From positions 62,001-126,000 of the forward strand of contig NZ_QKYU01000002.1 of assembly GCF_003253705.1 (NCBI RefSeq): DNA of 64,000 nucleotides. Reading direction: 5' to 3'. Shown piece by piece: positions 9,376 to 17,825 of the stretch (positions are counted from its first letter, which is position 1; each line of letters opens with the position of its first letter). The position numbers and the translations under genes were made by a program. The notes below the pieces were generated by a model, which was not told the DNA's origin, searched no databases, and saw only the letters and a program-made list of their open reading frames with translations. Origin of the DNA: Humitalea rosea. Its GTDB lineage: Bacteria > Pseudomonadota > Alphaproteobacteria > Acetobacterales > Acetobacteraceae.

Positions 9376-9708
9376 GGGCTGCCGATAGCCGTGGGCTATG
9401 GGTCGGGCAAGCGCATTGCCTTATCCCCGAACCCTGTGGACAACTCTGTGGGCGGAATGTCGGCGAAGGCCCGCCAGCCGCAGTCATCCGCCAGTCACAG
9501 CGGCTTGCATGTAAAATAGGCATAATGTTAAGCCATTGTTTTTATTGAAAAAATAAAAGCCGCGAGGAAAGATGCGCGTCAAGAGGTAATCGCATGTTGA
9601 CGCTCAGCCGGTCGGCATGCAGCGGGGGGTGGCGGTGGATGATTTTCTGACGGCCGCGCCGACCGCAATGCGATATGACAATTCCCTGACCCCTCTGATA
9701 CCAGTAGG
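9376..9708. other. Intergenic region with an AT-rich island
   Basis: These 333 bases separate uvrC and folB, both on the minus strand. I see no coding sequence or RNA gene. About 9508-9558 is strikingly AT-rich for this genome and contains a small perfect inverted repeat, TTTTATT (9540-9546) with AATAAAA (9552-9558). This is the likely place for the uvrC promoter, but no pair of consensus boxes is convincing. Confidence 0.6.
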
Positions 9709-10107
9709 TTACAGCCGTCGCCGCTCCACCGTGACCCCGACCGAGACCGCGTCGGGCAGGATATCCGGTTTCGCCGCTGTAACGCGGGCCGACAAGACCC
9801 GGCTATCCTGCAATGCAGCAACCGCTATTCGTTCAGCGAGCGTCTCGACCAGGCGGGTGTGCCCTTCCGCGACAATGCGACGGGCACTGGCCACCACCTC
9901 GGCATAATCGACGACCCGGGCCAGCTTGTCGGGACCGATTCCATCCGGGGCGAATTCATCCACCACGGCAAGCTCGATATCCAGGATCAGCCGTTGCGGC
10001 GCCGCCTGCTCATGCGGATAGACGCCCAGCCGCGCCAGCACCGTCAGCCCGCGCACAAAGACCCGCCGGATCGCCGCATCGGCATCGGGCGTATAGGGGA
10101 TGCTCAT
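9709..10107 (-). CDS. folB: Dihydroneopterin aldolase
   Basis: A 132-residue protein of the FolB/DHNA family, which converts 7,8-dihydroneopterin to 6-hydroxymethyl-dihydropterin in folate synthesis. Visible family features are VFVRGLTVLARLGVYPHEQ near the start, the VVDYAEVVASARRIV helix, and LVETLAERIAVA with the conserved glutamate region. I chose the ATG at 10107 because it overlaps the stop codon of the upstream SDR gene (ATGA), which also argues for one operon; the longer frame to 10143 would run far into that gene. The neighbouring pteridine-reductase-like SDR fits a pterin/folate unit. Confidence 0.88.
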   Translation of the reverse strand: MSIPYTPDADAAIRRVFVRGLTVLARLGVYPHEQAAPQRLILDIELAVVDEFAPDGIGPDKLARVVDYAEVVASARRIVAEGHTRLVETLAERIAVAALQDSRVLSARVTAAKPDILPDAVSVGVTVERRRL

Positions 10108-10877
10108 TCCTCGGGCTCCGCAGTGGGGGTGCCGGGCGACCACTGCAAATGCTGCCCGCCGTCCAATGCGATCATCTGCCCGGTGACGGAGGGCATGGCC
10201 AGCAGCGCCAGCGCCACCCCTGCCACCTCCTCAGGGCTGGTCCCACGGCGCAGGGGGGTGGAGGCGCATTGGCGGTCGAACTGCGCCTGGCTCTGGCGGG
10301 GGGAGGGGATGGCCGGGCCGGGGCCGATCGCCACCACCCGGATGCGCGGGGCCAGGGCGAGCGCCAGGGTCTGGGTCAAGGTCCAGAGCCCTGCCTTGGA
10401 GACGGTGTAGGAAACGAAATGCGGGGTCAGCGACCAGACCCGCTGGTCGATCATGTTCAGCACCACCCCCTCCGCGCCCGGCGGCAAAGCGGCGGCGAAG
10501 GCCTGGGCCAGCACGAAGGGCGCGCGCAGGTTCGGCTCCATATGCCGGTCCCAGGAGGCGCGGGAGGCATCCGCCATCTCGTCCCGCTCGAAGGTGCTGG
10601 CGTTGTTCACCAGCACGCCGAGCGGACCGAGGGCGGCGATGGCGGCGGGGACCAGGCCCGCGACCTCCGCCTCCTGCCCGAGATCGGCGCGCAGCGTCAC
10701 CACGCGGCGGCCGAGGGCGCGGATCTCGGCCGCGACCGCCTCGGCATCGGTGGTCGCGTGATGCAGGGCGATGTCGAAGCCGGCACCGGCCAGCGCCACC
10801 GCGATGGCGCGGCCCAGGCGCTGGGCGCCGCCGGTCACCAGGGCCACGCGCGGGATCGAGGGGGGGATCAGCAGCAT
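10104..10877 (-). CDS. SDR-family oxidoreductase, pteridine/dihydromonapterin reductase-like
   Basis: A 257-residue short-chain dehydrogenase. The cofactor motif is TGGAQRLGRAIA; the arginine after the glycine-rich turn, also seen in FolM and trypanosomal PTR1, suggests NADPH. The NNAS motif and the catalytic YTVSK are present, and the C-terminus carries ALDGGQHLQW. The start of the fold (TGGAQRLG, then FDIALHH) resembles FolM and PTR1 more than fatty-acid SDRs. It overlaps folB by 4 bases, so I infer a role in reducing a dihydropterin (folate or monapterin). The general SDR assignment is secure; the substrate is inferred from motif and context. Confidence 0.82.
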   Translation of the reverse strand: MLLIPPSIPRVALVTGGAQRLGRAIAVALAGAGFDIALHHATTDAEAVAAEIRALGRRVVTLRADLGQEAEVAGLVPAAIAALGPLGVLVNNASTFERDEMADASRASWDRHMEPNLRAPFVLAQAFAAALPPGAEGVVLNMIDQRVWSLTPHFVSYTVSKAGLWTLTQTLALALAPRIRVVAIGPGPAIPSPRQSQAQFDRQCASTPLRRGTSPEEVAGVALALLAMPSVTGQMIALDGGQHLQWSPGTPTAEPEE

Positions 10878-10924
10878 CCCGCCCCCTTACCCGGCGTGGC
10901 GGCCGGGGGCTACGGGTGCCGCGG

Positions 10925-11893
10925 TCAGACCACGGCCGTCCAGGTCGCGGGGATGAAGCGGTAGCCGCCCTCGGTCTTGGCGACATAGCCATTGGCCGGG
11001 AAGGGGAAGTGGTAGCCGATGCAGCGCAGCCGGTCGGTCGCCACCTGGTCGAAGACGCGGCGCCGGGTCGCCTCGGCCAGCACCGGGTCCATGTCGAAGA
11101 TCGCGTGCCAGCCGGGGTTCTTCAGGTTCAGCTCGGAGTGGTTGGTGACGTCGCTGAGGATCATCAGGCTCTCGCCGCCATCCTCCACGGTGAAGGACAT
11201 GTGCCCCGGCGTGTGGCCATAGGTCGCGACGGCGCGGATGCCGGGGGCGACCTCGGCGCCGGCGGCGTAGCGTTCGGTCTTGGCGGCATAGGGCCCCAGG
11301 CGCCGGCGCACGTTCTGGAAGGCCCCGCGCATGCCCTCGGCCGCGCGCGACATCACCGCATCATCCATCCAATAGGCGTATTCGGGCTCCGGTACCCAGA
11401 GATCGGCATTGGGGAAGACCGGCGTGTTGTCCGGCGTGGTCAGGCCGGTGATGTGGTCGCCGTGGAAATGGCTGATGACGACCCGCGTCACCGCCGCCGG
11501 GTCCAGCCCCGCCGCGCGCATATTGGCCGCGATGGTCCCCGCCGTCGGGGCGCCAAGCTGATTGCCCGTCCCGGTGTCGAACACCACCAGCCCCGACGAG
11601 GTCTGCACGAAGGTGATGGTGAAGGGGATGTCCAGCCCGGGGAGCGGCATATAGGAGTCGCGCAACGACGCCTCGACCTGCTCCGGCGTGGCATTGCGGA
11701 CGAAGCCGGTCAGGATGTTGGGGCGGGGGGCGAAGCCGTCATGCACCACGGTCACGGTCTTGGCCCCAACCTTGAGCCGGTAGAAGCCCGGCGCCTGAGC
11801 GGTGGGCGCCGCCCCTTGCGCGGCGGCGAGGCCCGGGGCGGCGAGCGCGCCCAAAGCGGTGGCGGCGAAAAGGCTGCGTCGGTCCATGCTCAT
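10925..11893 (-). CDS. Secreted metallo-beta-lactamase-fold hydrolase
   Basis: A 322-residue protein starting with a twin-arginine signal (MSMDRRSLFAATALGAL, cleavage near ALAAAQG). The MBL-fold zinc motif SHFHGDH (about residue 141) is intact, with further likely ligands in YGHTPGHMSF and the late IGYHFPFPANG. Proteins of this kind, exported folded by Tat, include lactonases and arylsulfatase-like or generic MBL hydrolases; nothing here fixes the substrate. The ATG at 11893 has GGGAG about nine bases upstream. It stands between the pterin pair and the RNA methyltransferase, with short gaps on both sides. Confidence 0.88.
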   Translation of the reverse strand: MSMDRRSLFAATALGALAAPGLAAAQGAAPTAQAPGFYRLKVGAKTVTVVHDGFAPRPNILTGFVRNATPEQVEASLRDSYMPLPGLDIPFTITFVQTSSGLVVFDTGTGNQLGAPTAGTIAANMRAAGLDPAAVTRVVISHFHGDHITGLTTPDNTPVFPNADLWVPEPEYAYWMDDAVMSRAAEGMRGAFQNVRRRLGPYAAKTERYAAGAEVAPGIRAVATYGHTPGHMSFTVEDGGESLMILSDVTNHSELNLKNPGWHAIFDMDPVLAEATRRRVFDQVATDRLRCIGYHFPFPANGYVAKTEGGYRFIPATWTAVV

Positions 11894-11945
11894 GGTCTGG
11901 CTCCCGGTTAGGTTGCCAGCGCATGTCGGTGCTCGCCGGGAATGA

Positions 11946-13226
11946 TCAAGCCCGGGAGAGGGCGACCACCGCTTCGACCTGGGACGACCACAGGAACTGG
12001 TCGATCAGGGTCGCCTGCGTGACCCGGAAACCGACCTCGGCCAGCACCCGTATATCCCGCCCCAGCGCCAGGGGGTTGCAGGAGACATAGACGACCGAGG
12101 TGACCTTGCTGCGCGCGATCATGGCGATCTGTTCCAACGCGCCGGCGAAGGGCGGGTCCAGCACCACGGCGGCGAATTTGTCGAGTTCGGCCGGCAGCAG
12201 CGGCTGGCGCACCAGATCCCGCCTGGTCGCGGCGAGGCGCGCGCCGGACCGCCCGGCGGCCGAGCCGAGGGCGGCGACGGCCTCGGCCTCACCCTCGAAG
12301 GCCGCGACCGGCCCCCGCGTGGACAGCGGCACCGAGAGCGTGCCGATCCCGGCGTAGAGATCCGCGATCCGCCCGCGCCCGATGCGCCTGGTCGGCAGCC
12401 CGGCGAGCACGGCGGCGATGATCGCGGCCTCCCCGGTCGGGCTGGCCTGGAGGAAGGCGCCCGGCGCCGGGGCGAGGATTGTGCCGGTGAGGTCGAGCGC
12501 AACCGGCCCGGTCTGCGCCGCGATCTCGGTCGGCCCGTTGCCCAGCGCCCAGGCGATGCGGGGGATGCCATTGGCGGGGCCGAAGGCGGCGAGCATGCCG
12601 CGGGCGGGGGAATCCAGCGGCCCATCGGTGCGCAGCAGCAGGTCGGGGCCGGTATCCAGCAGGTTCAGCACGGCGCTGCCGGAGCGGCGCAGCGCCTGCA
12701 TCCGCTTCAGCACCGCGCGCAACGGCGCGATCAGGGCAAACAGCCGCGGGTCCAGCACCATGCAGGCCTGAAGATCGGTGACCGTGGCGCTGCCATGGGC
12801 ATGCAGCCCGATCGCGACATTGCCATCCGGCATGCGCAGCAGCGCCAGATCGGCCCGGCGCCGCGTCAGCGGCGGGGTCGGGGGCGCGATCGTGATGGGA
12901 AAATCGGGGAAGCCGCCTCGGGCCAGGGCTTCGTCCAGCCGCCCGCGCTTCCAGGCGACGCCAGCCTCCAGCGACATGTGCTGGATGGCACAGCCGCCGC
13001 AGATGCCGAAATGCGGGCAGGGCGGCTCGACGCGGTCGGGGCTGGGGACCAGCACCTCGACCAGCGTCGCGGAGACGCCATCGCCGCGCCGCGCGGTGGG
13101 TTCGGCGCGAATGGTCTCGCCCGGCAGGGCGCCCGCGACGAACAGCGGCGTGCCATCGGACAGCGCGCCCACCCCGTCCCCGGCACTGCCGAGGCGGGAG
13201 ATCACGACCTCTACGACATCAGTCAA
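11946..13226 (-). CDS. 23S rRNA/tRNA uracil-C5 methyltransferase of the TrmA/RlmC/RlmD family
   Basis: A 426-residue enzyme with the layout of RlmD. It has an N-terminal TRAM-like part, an iron-sulfur cluster motif [10 protein letters not shown] (about residues 70-79), and a Rossmann methyltransferase domain with [13 protein letters not shown], the catalytic DPPFAGAL block and [11 protein letters not shown], whose cysteine is the expected nucleophile. It uses S-adenosylmethionine to methylate C5 of a uridine in 23S rRNA or tRNA. The start is a TTG (13226) that overlaps the stop codon of gcdH (TTGA), which indicates translational coupling. Which uridine is modified cannot be read here. Confidence 0.87.
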   Translation of the reverse strand: MTDVVEVVISRLGSAGDGVGALSDGTPLFVAGALPGETIRAEPTARRGDGVSATLVEVLVPSPDRVEPPCPHFGICGGCAIQHMSLEAGVAWKRGRLDEALARGGFPDFPITIAPPTPPLTRRRADLALLRMPDGNVAIGLHAHGSATVTDLQACMVLDPRLFALIAPLRAVLKRMQALRRSGSAVLNLLDTGPDLLLRTDGPLDSPARGMLAAFGPANGIPRIAWALGNGPTEIAAQTGPVALDLTGTILAPAPGAFLQASPTGEAAIIAAVLAGLPTRRIGRGRIADLYAGIGTLSVPLSTRGPVAAFEGEAEAVAALGSAAGRSGARLAATRRDLVRQPLLPAELDKFAAVVLDPPFAGALEQIAMIARSKVTSVVYVSCNPLALGRDIRVLAEVGFRVTQATLIDQFLWSSQVEAVVALSRA

Positions 13227-14428
13227 CCGAAGGCGTTGAGCCCGGTCTGGGCGCGTCCCAGGATCAGGGCATGCACATCATGTGTGCCTTCGTAGGTGTT
13301 GACGGCTTCCAGGTTCATCACGTGGCGGATGACGTGGTACTCGTCCGACACGCCATTCCCGCCGTGCATGTCCCGCGCCATGCGCGCGATATCCAGCGAC
13401 TTGCCGCAGGAGTTGCGCTTGACCAGGGAAATCATCTCCGGCGCGGCGCGGTGCTCGTCGAACAGCCGCCCGACCCGCAGCACCGATTGCAGCCCGAGGG
13501 TGATCTCGGTCTGCATATCCGCGAGCTTCTTCTGGATGAGCTGCGTCTGCGCCAGCGGCTTGCCGAACATCTTGCGGTTCATGGTGTAGTCCCGCGCCGC
13601 GTGCCAGCAGAACTCGGCCGCCCCCAGCGCACCCCAGGCGATGCCGTAGCGCGCGCGGTTGAGGCAGGAGAAAGGACCGGCCAGCGATTTTACGCCTGGC
13701 AGCATGTTCTCGGCGGGGACGAAGACGTCGTCCATCATGATCATGCCGGTGATGGAGGCGCGGAGCGAGAACTTGCCCTCGATCTTCGGCGCGGTCAGGC
13801 CCTTCATGCCCTTTTCGAGCAGGAAGCCGCGCAGCGTGCCCGCGTCATCCTTCGCCCAGACCACGAAGACATCGGAGATCGGGGAGTTGGTGATCCAGGT
13901 CTTGGAGCCGGACAGCAGATAGCCGCCATCGACCGACTTCGCCCGCGTCCGCATGGAATTGGGGTCCGAGCCCGCATCGGGCTCGGTCAGGCCGAAGCAG
14001 CCGACCCATTCGCCGCTGCGCAGCTTGGGCAGGAACTTGTCCTTCTGGGCGTCCGAGCCATAGGCGTGGATCGGGAACATCACCAGCGAGGATTGCACGG
14101 AGAACGCCGAGCGGTAGCCGCTGTCCACGCGCTCGACCTCACGCGCCATCAGCCCATAGGAGACATAGCCGACGCCGGCGCAGCCATGGCTGTCGAGGGT
14201 GGCCCCCAGAAAGCCCTGCTCGCCGAACTCGTTCATGATCTCGCGGTCGAAGTGCTCATTGCGGTTCGCCATCAGCACCCGCGGCATCAGCTTGTCCTGG
14301 CAGAAGGCATGCGCCGCATCGCGGATCATGCGCTCGTCTTCGGTCAACTGGTCGTTCAGCAGCAGCGCGTCATCCCAGACGAAGGGCGCGGATTTGCCGG
14401 GCTTGGCGGCGGGCGTGAGCACATTCAT
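13223..14428 (-). CDS. gcdH: Glutaryl-CoA dehydrogenase
   Basis: A 401-residue acyl-CoA dehydrogenase. The C-terminal sequence [20 protein letters not shown] is diagnostic for glutaryl-CoA dehydrogenase, and the glutamate in YEGTHD is the catalytic base. The FAD and substrate blocks [14 protein letters not shown] and [20 protein letters not shown] are also present. The enzyme oxidises and decarboxylates glutaryl-CoA to crotonyl-CoA in lysine, tryptophan and glutarate breakdown. AGGAG lies about ten bases before the ATG. The gene follows the helicase gene and its terminator and overlaps the downstream methyltransferase start. Confidence 0.95.
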   Translation of the reverse strand: MNVLTPAAKPGKSAPFVWDDALLLNDQLTEDERMIRDAAHAFCQDKLMPRVLMANRNEHFDREIMNEFGEQGFLGATLDSHGCAGVGYVSYGLMAREVERVDSGYRSAFSVQSSLVMFPIHAYGSDAQKDKFLPKLRSGEWVGCFGLTEPDAGSDPNSMRTRAKSVDGGYLLSGSKTWITNSPISDVFVVWAKDDAGTLRGFLLEKGMKGLTAPKIEGKFSLRASITGMIMMDDVFVPAENMLPGVKSLAGPFSCLNRARYGIAWGALGAAEFCWHAARDYTMNRKMFGKPLAQTQLIQKKLADMQTEITLGLQSVLRVGRLFDEHRAAPEMISLVKRNSCGKSLDIARMARDMHGGNGVSDEYHVIRHVMNLEAVNTYEGTHDVHALILGRAQTGLNAFG

Positions 14429-14460
14429 TCGGAGCGTCTCCTACTGCACAAAACTCTCAT

Positions 14461-14478
14461 CCCCGGCCGAAGCCGGGG
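14461..14478 (-). terminator. Hairpin after the DEAD helicase gene
   Basis: On the minus strand CCCCGGC, a TTCG tetraloop and GCCGGGG form a perfect 7-bp hairpin six bases after the helicase stop. Only a delayed TTTT follows, so termination strength is uncertain. Confidence 0.6.
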
Positions 14479-14483
14479 GCGCT

Positions 14484-16523
14484 TCAGGCCGCCTGGGCGG
14501 ACCCGTTCGGGGCGTCCGGCTCGGCGCTGCGGCGCGGCTTCGGTGTTGGGATCAGCATGAAGGCCGGGGTGCTGTCACCAAAGCCGAGCACGCTCGGGCC
14601 GAGGTCGTCCTGGCGGCGGCGCTCGTCGCGTGAGCGGGCGTCGTCGCGCGGCGGGCGGGCGCGGGGGCTGTCCTCGTCACGCCGGGGTTCGTCGCGCCGG
14701 GGTTCGTCACGACGGTGGCGCGGCTCGGCCACCTGGGGCGCCTCGGCGGCGGGGGCGCGCTCGGCGGCCTCGGCGCGGGGCGCGCGACGGGGGCGCTCCT
14801 CGCGGACGCGCTCCTCGGCACGGGGCCGTTCCTCGCGGGCCGGCTCCTCGGCGGCGGCGACGGCTTCGCGCGGGGCGGGACGGGCGGCGCGTTCGCCGCC
14901 ACGGCCCCGACCAGCCTCGCGAGCACCCTCGCGGCCACGCCCGGCAGCGGCACCGCGCGCCGGGGCGGCATCGCGGCCGCCACGGCCACCTCGACGCTCG
15001 CGCGCCGCCGCCATCTCCTCTTCGGAGGGGGCTTCGATGCCTTCGATCACCAAGGTCGGGATCGGCGCGCCGGTCAGCTTCTCGATGGCGGCGATGTTCT
15101 TGGCATCGCCGGGGCCGGCGATGGAATAGGCGCGGCCCTCACGCCCCGCGCGGCCGGTGCGGCCGATGCGGTGGACGTAATCCTCGGCATGGAAGGGCAC
15201 GTCGAAGTTGAAGACATGGCTGAGCCCGCCGATGTCGAGCCCGCGGGCGGCGACATCGCTGCAGACCAGCAGTTGCAGCTCATTGTTCTTGAACTTGTTC
15301 AGGGTCGCGAAGCGGGCGGATTGCTCCATGTCGCCATGCAAGGCGCCGACCGAGAAGCCGTGCCGCTTCAGGCTCTTGTAGAGGATGTCCACCTCGACCT
15401 TGCGATTGCAGAAGATCAGGGCGTTCTGCACGACCTCCCCCTTCAGCAGGCGGCGCAGGGCCTCGCGCTTTTCCGTCTCGCGCACCCAGACCACACCGGC
15501 GGTGATGGTGGTGGCGACCGAGGCGGGGCGGCTGACGGTGATCTCGCGCGGGTTGCGCAGGAAGGCATCGGCCAGGCGGCGGATTTCCGGCGCCATGGTG
15601 GCCGAGAAGAACAGGGTCTGCCGCAGCGGCGGCAACAGCGAGACGATGCGCTCGACATCGGGGATGAAGCCCATGTCCAGCATGCGGTCGGCCTCGTCGA
15701 TGACCAGCACCTTGCAATCCGCGAGCAGGATGCGGCCACGCTCGAACAGGTCGAGCAGCCGGCCCGGGGTCGCGATCAGCACGTCCACGCCGGCGTTCAG
15801 CACGGCCTTCTGCTCGTCCATGCTCTCGCCGCCGATCAGCAGCGCGTGGACCAGCTTCAGATGCTTGCCGTATTTGACGAAGTTTTCCGCGACCTGGAGA
15901 GCCAGTTCGCGGGTCGGCTCCAGGATCAGGCTGCGCGGCATCCGCGCCTTGGCCCGCGAGCCGGCCAGGATGTCGAGCATCGGCAGCACGAAGGAGGCGG
16001 TCTTGCCGGTGCCGGTCTGGGCGCAGCCGAGCACATCGCGGCCTTGGAGGACGACGGGGATCGCCTGTTCCTGGATCGGGGTCGGGTGGATGTAGCCGGC
16101 GTCGGCCACGGCATGGAAGATCGGCTCCGAGAGCCCGAGATCGGCGAAGGTGACGCGGGGGGCGGCCTCTTCGGCTTCATCTGCCTCGGCATCCGGGGCC
16201 TCGGCGACCAGGGTCTCGGCGACCAGGGTCTCGGCAACCGGGGTCTCGGAGATCGGCGCGGCCTCGATGGGCGCCGTCTCGACCGGGGCAGCCTCAACCG
16301 GGGCCGCCTCGACCGGGGCAGCCTCAACCGGCGCGGCTTCGGCCGTCACGGGCTCGGCCACCAGCGGCTCGGGTGTTTCCGACTCGGGTGTTTCCGGCTC
16401 GGGCGTCACGGCCTCTGGCGTCTTTGGAGTCCCGGTCGCCGCAACCTCGGTCGCGGGCGCGCCCGCGATGCTTTCATTGGGCTGCTGCCCCTGCTCGGAG
16501 GTCGCGTCCTGGGTCTGGGTCAA
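14484..16523 (-). CDS. DEAD-box ATP-dependent RNA helicase with low-complexity tails
   Basis: A helicase of about 679 residues. All core motifs are present: Q motif GYIHPTPIQEQAIP, Walker A AQTGTGKTASF, PTRELALQ, DEAD, SAT and HRIGRTGRAGR. An N-terminal tail of about 110 residues is acidic and repetitive (EAAPV and VAETL units), and a C-terminal tail of some 170 residues is rich in arginine, alanine and glutamate with RRDEP repeats. It ends in a conserved-looking GPSVLGFGDSTPAFML segment. Such RhlE/DeaD-like enzymes act in ribosome assembly and RNA turnover. The start is uncertain: I chose a TTG at 16523 (MTQTQDATSEQ); GTG codons at 16574 and 16724 are alternatives, but the added part is cysteine-rich and unlike coding sequence of this family. 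Confidence 0.88.
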   Translation of the reverse strand: MTQTQDATSEQGQQPNESIAGAPATEVAATGTPKTPEAVTPEPETPESETPEPLVAEPVTAEAAPVEAAPVEAAPVEAAPVETAPIEAAPISETPVAETLVAETLVAEAPDAEADEAEEAAPRVTFADLGLSEPIFHAVADAGYIHPTPIQEQAIPVVLQGRDVLGCAQTGTGKTASFVLPMLDILAGSRAKARMPRSLILEPTRELALQVAENFVKYGKHLKLVHALLIGGESMDEQKAVLNAGVDVLIATPGRLLDLFERGRILLADCKVLVIDEADRMLDMGFIPDVERIVSLLPPLRQTLFFSATMAPEIRRLADAFLRNPREITVSRPASVATTITAGVVWVRETEKREALRRLLKGEVVQNALIFCNRKVEVDILYKSLKRHGFSVGALHGDMEQSARFATLNKFKNNELQLLVCSDVAARGLDIGGLSHVFNFDVPFHAEDYVHRIGRTGRAGREGRAYSIAGPGDAKNIAAIEKLTGAPIPTLVIEGIEAPSEEEMAAARERRGGRGGRDAAPARGAAAGRGREGAREAGRGRGGERAARPAPREAVAAAEEPAREERPRAEERVREERPRRAPRAEAAERAPAAEAPQVAEPRHRRDEPRRDEPRRDEDSPRARPPRDDARSRDERRRQDDLGPSVLGFGDSTPAFMLIPTPKPRRSAEPDAPNGSAQAA

Positions 16524-16802
16524 GTGTGTCGTATCCAGTCGAAGAAGAGCCGGCGGGACGATGGTGCGACACACCGCCCTGGATGGGCGTATGGCACACA
16601 ACAGCAAAGCCACGGAACGAGGGCGTTCCTTGACCAGACCGTCGACGCACGGCGGGCACCACCCACCGGCGTGCCGAGCGGCATATGCGCCGTATCCCGT
16701 GCTGGCGCAAGGTTTTGCCGCCACATGGCCGCAGACATGTTGCCCCTATGCGCGGCATGGGGGTTTCCGAGGTCGGTCGCGATCGATACATCGGACGGCG
16801 AC

Positions 16803-17501
16803 ATGATCCATCCGATGCCGCTTCTGCTTCTGCCCGGCCTGCTTTGCGACGATGCGCTCTGGGCGCCCATCCGCCCCGCCATCGCCCATCTCGCCGCCCC
16901 GATGGTCGCCGACCTTACCCAGGATGCGAGCATCCCTGCCATGGCGATGCGCGCCCTGGCCCAGGCTCCGCCCCGTTTCGCGCTGGTCGGGCTGTCGATG
17001 GGCGGCTACGTCGCCTTCGAGATCCTGCGCCAGGCGCCGGAACGGGTGACGCGCCTGGCGCTGTTCGACACCTCCGCCCGGCCGGACACGCCCGAGCAGT
17101 CGCGCCGGCGACGCGGGCTCATCGGCCTCGCCCGCACCGGGCAGTTCCGCGGCGTGACGCCACGCCTGCTGCCGCAGTTGATCCATCCGCGCCACGCCGA
17201 TGGCCCGATCGCGGCGGAGGTGCTGGCCATGGCCGGCCGTGTCGGCCGCGATGCCTTCCTGCGTCAGCAGGAGGCGATTCTGGCCCGGCCCGATAGCCGG
17301 CCGATGCTGCCGGGCCTGTCGCTGCCGACGCTGGTTGCCGTCGGGGCCCAGGATATCCTGACCCCGCCCGAGTTGGCCGAGGAGATGGCCGCGCTCATCC
17401 CCGGGGCGCAGCTTCGCATGTTGCCGGACTGCGGCCATTTGCCGCCCATGGAGTCCCCCGCCGCGGCAGGCGAAGTGCTGCGCGAATGGCTGGCGGCCTG
17501 A
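16803..17501 (+). CDS. Alpha/beta-fold hydrolase
   Basis: A 232-residue alpha/beta hydrolase. The nucleophile elbow is GLSMGGY, the acid is probably the aspartate in GAQDILTPPE, and the histidine is in DCGHLPPMESP. The oxyanion region LLLPGLLCDDALW is near the N-terminus. Length and motifs fit the family of small esterases, lactonases and MhpC-like hydrolases; no substrate can be assigned. ATG codons at 16803 and 16815 are both possible starts. It is divergent from the helicase gene, and no clear promoter is visible in the gap. Confidence 0.85.
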   Translation: MIHPMPLLLLPGLLCDDALWAPIRPAIAHLAAPMVADLTQDASIPAMAMRALAQAPPRFALVGLSMGGYVAFEILRQAPERVTRLALFDTSARPDTPEQSRRRRGLIGLARTGQFRGVTPRLLPQLIHPRHADGPIAAEVLAMAGRVGRDAFLRQQEAILARPDSRPMLPGLSLPTLVAVGAQDILTPPELAEEMAALIPGAQLRMLPDCGHLPPMESPAAAGEVLREWLAA

Positions 17502-17825
17502 GCGTCGCGCCCGGCAAGCCCTGGCCAAGGCCGGGGAAAGGCGACGACCGGCCAATCGTCACCGTCAACATTCTCCAATCGGAGCGTTGCGAGAAAAGTT
17601 ACGTGTTCACGCCCACAACTCGCGTTACGGTAATTTTTATTCAGAATGCGCGTCGGTCTTGGTGGCGGTGTTACAATACCTTGCAACCTTTACGGCAGGT
17701 GTTGACAGAGTACTCCCGGAGCGAGGACATAGGGGGCGCCAACCACAGCCATAGGCTGCGTCACATGGCAAGGCGCGGGGTGCCGGGCTAAGCCCCCGGT
17801 GGTTACCGCTGCCGTGGAGATCGCT
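17502..17825. other. Intergenic region upstream of the hybrid histidine kinase
   Basis: These 324 bases have below-average GC content, with a TTACGGTAATTTTTATTCAG stretch near 17624-17643 and a consensus TTGACA at 17701-17706 that has no good -10 partner. I see no open frame with coding character and no RNA gene. Regulatory sites for the kinase gene are likely but cannot be defined. Confidence 0.5.

Noticed and set aside
14715-16802. Very long plus-strand open frame in front of the alpha/beta hydrolase
   Set aside because: It is antisense to the DEAD helicase, whose motifs are intact, and arises from high GC. Only the hydrolase part from 16803 is real.
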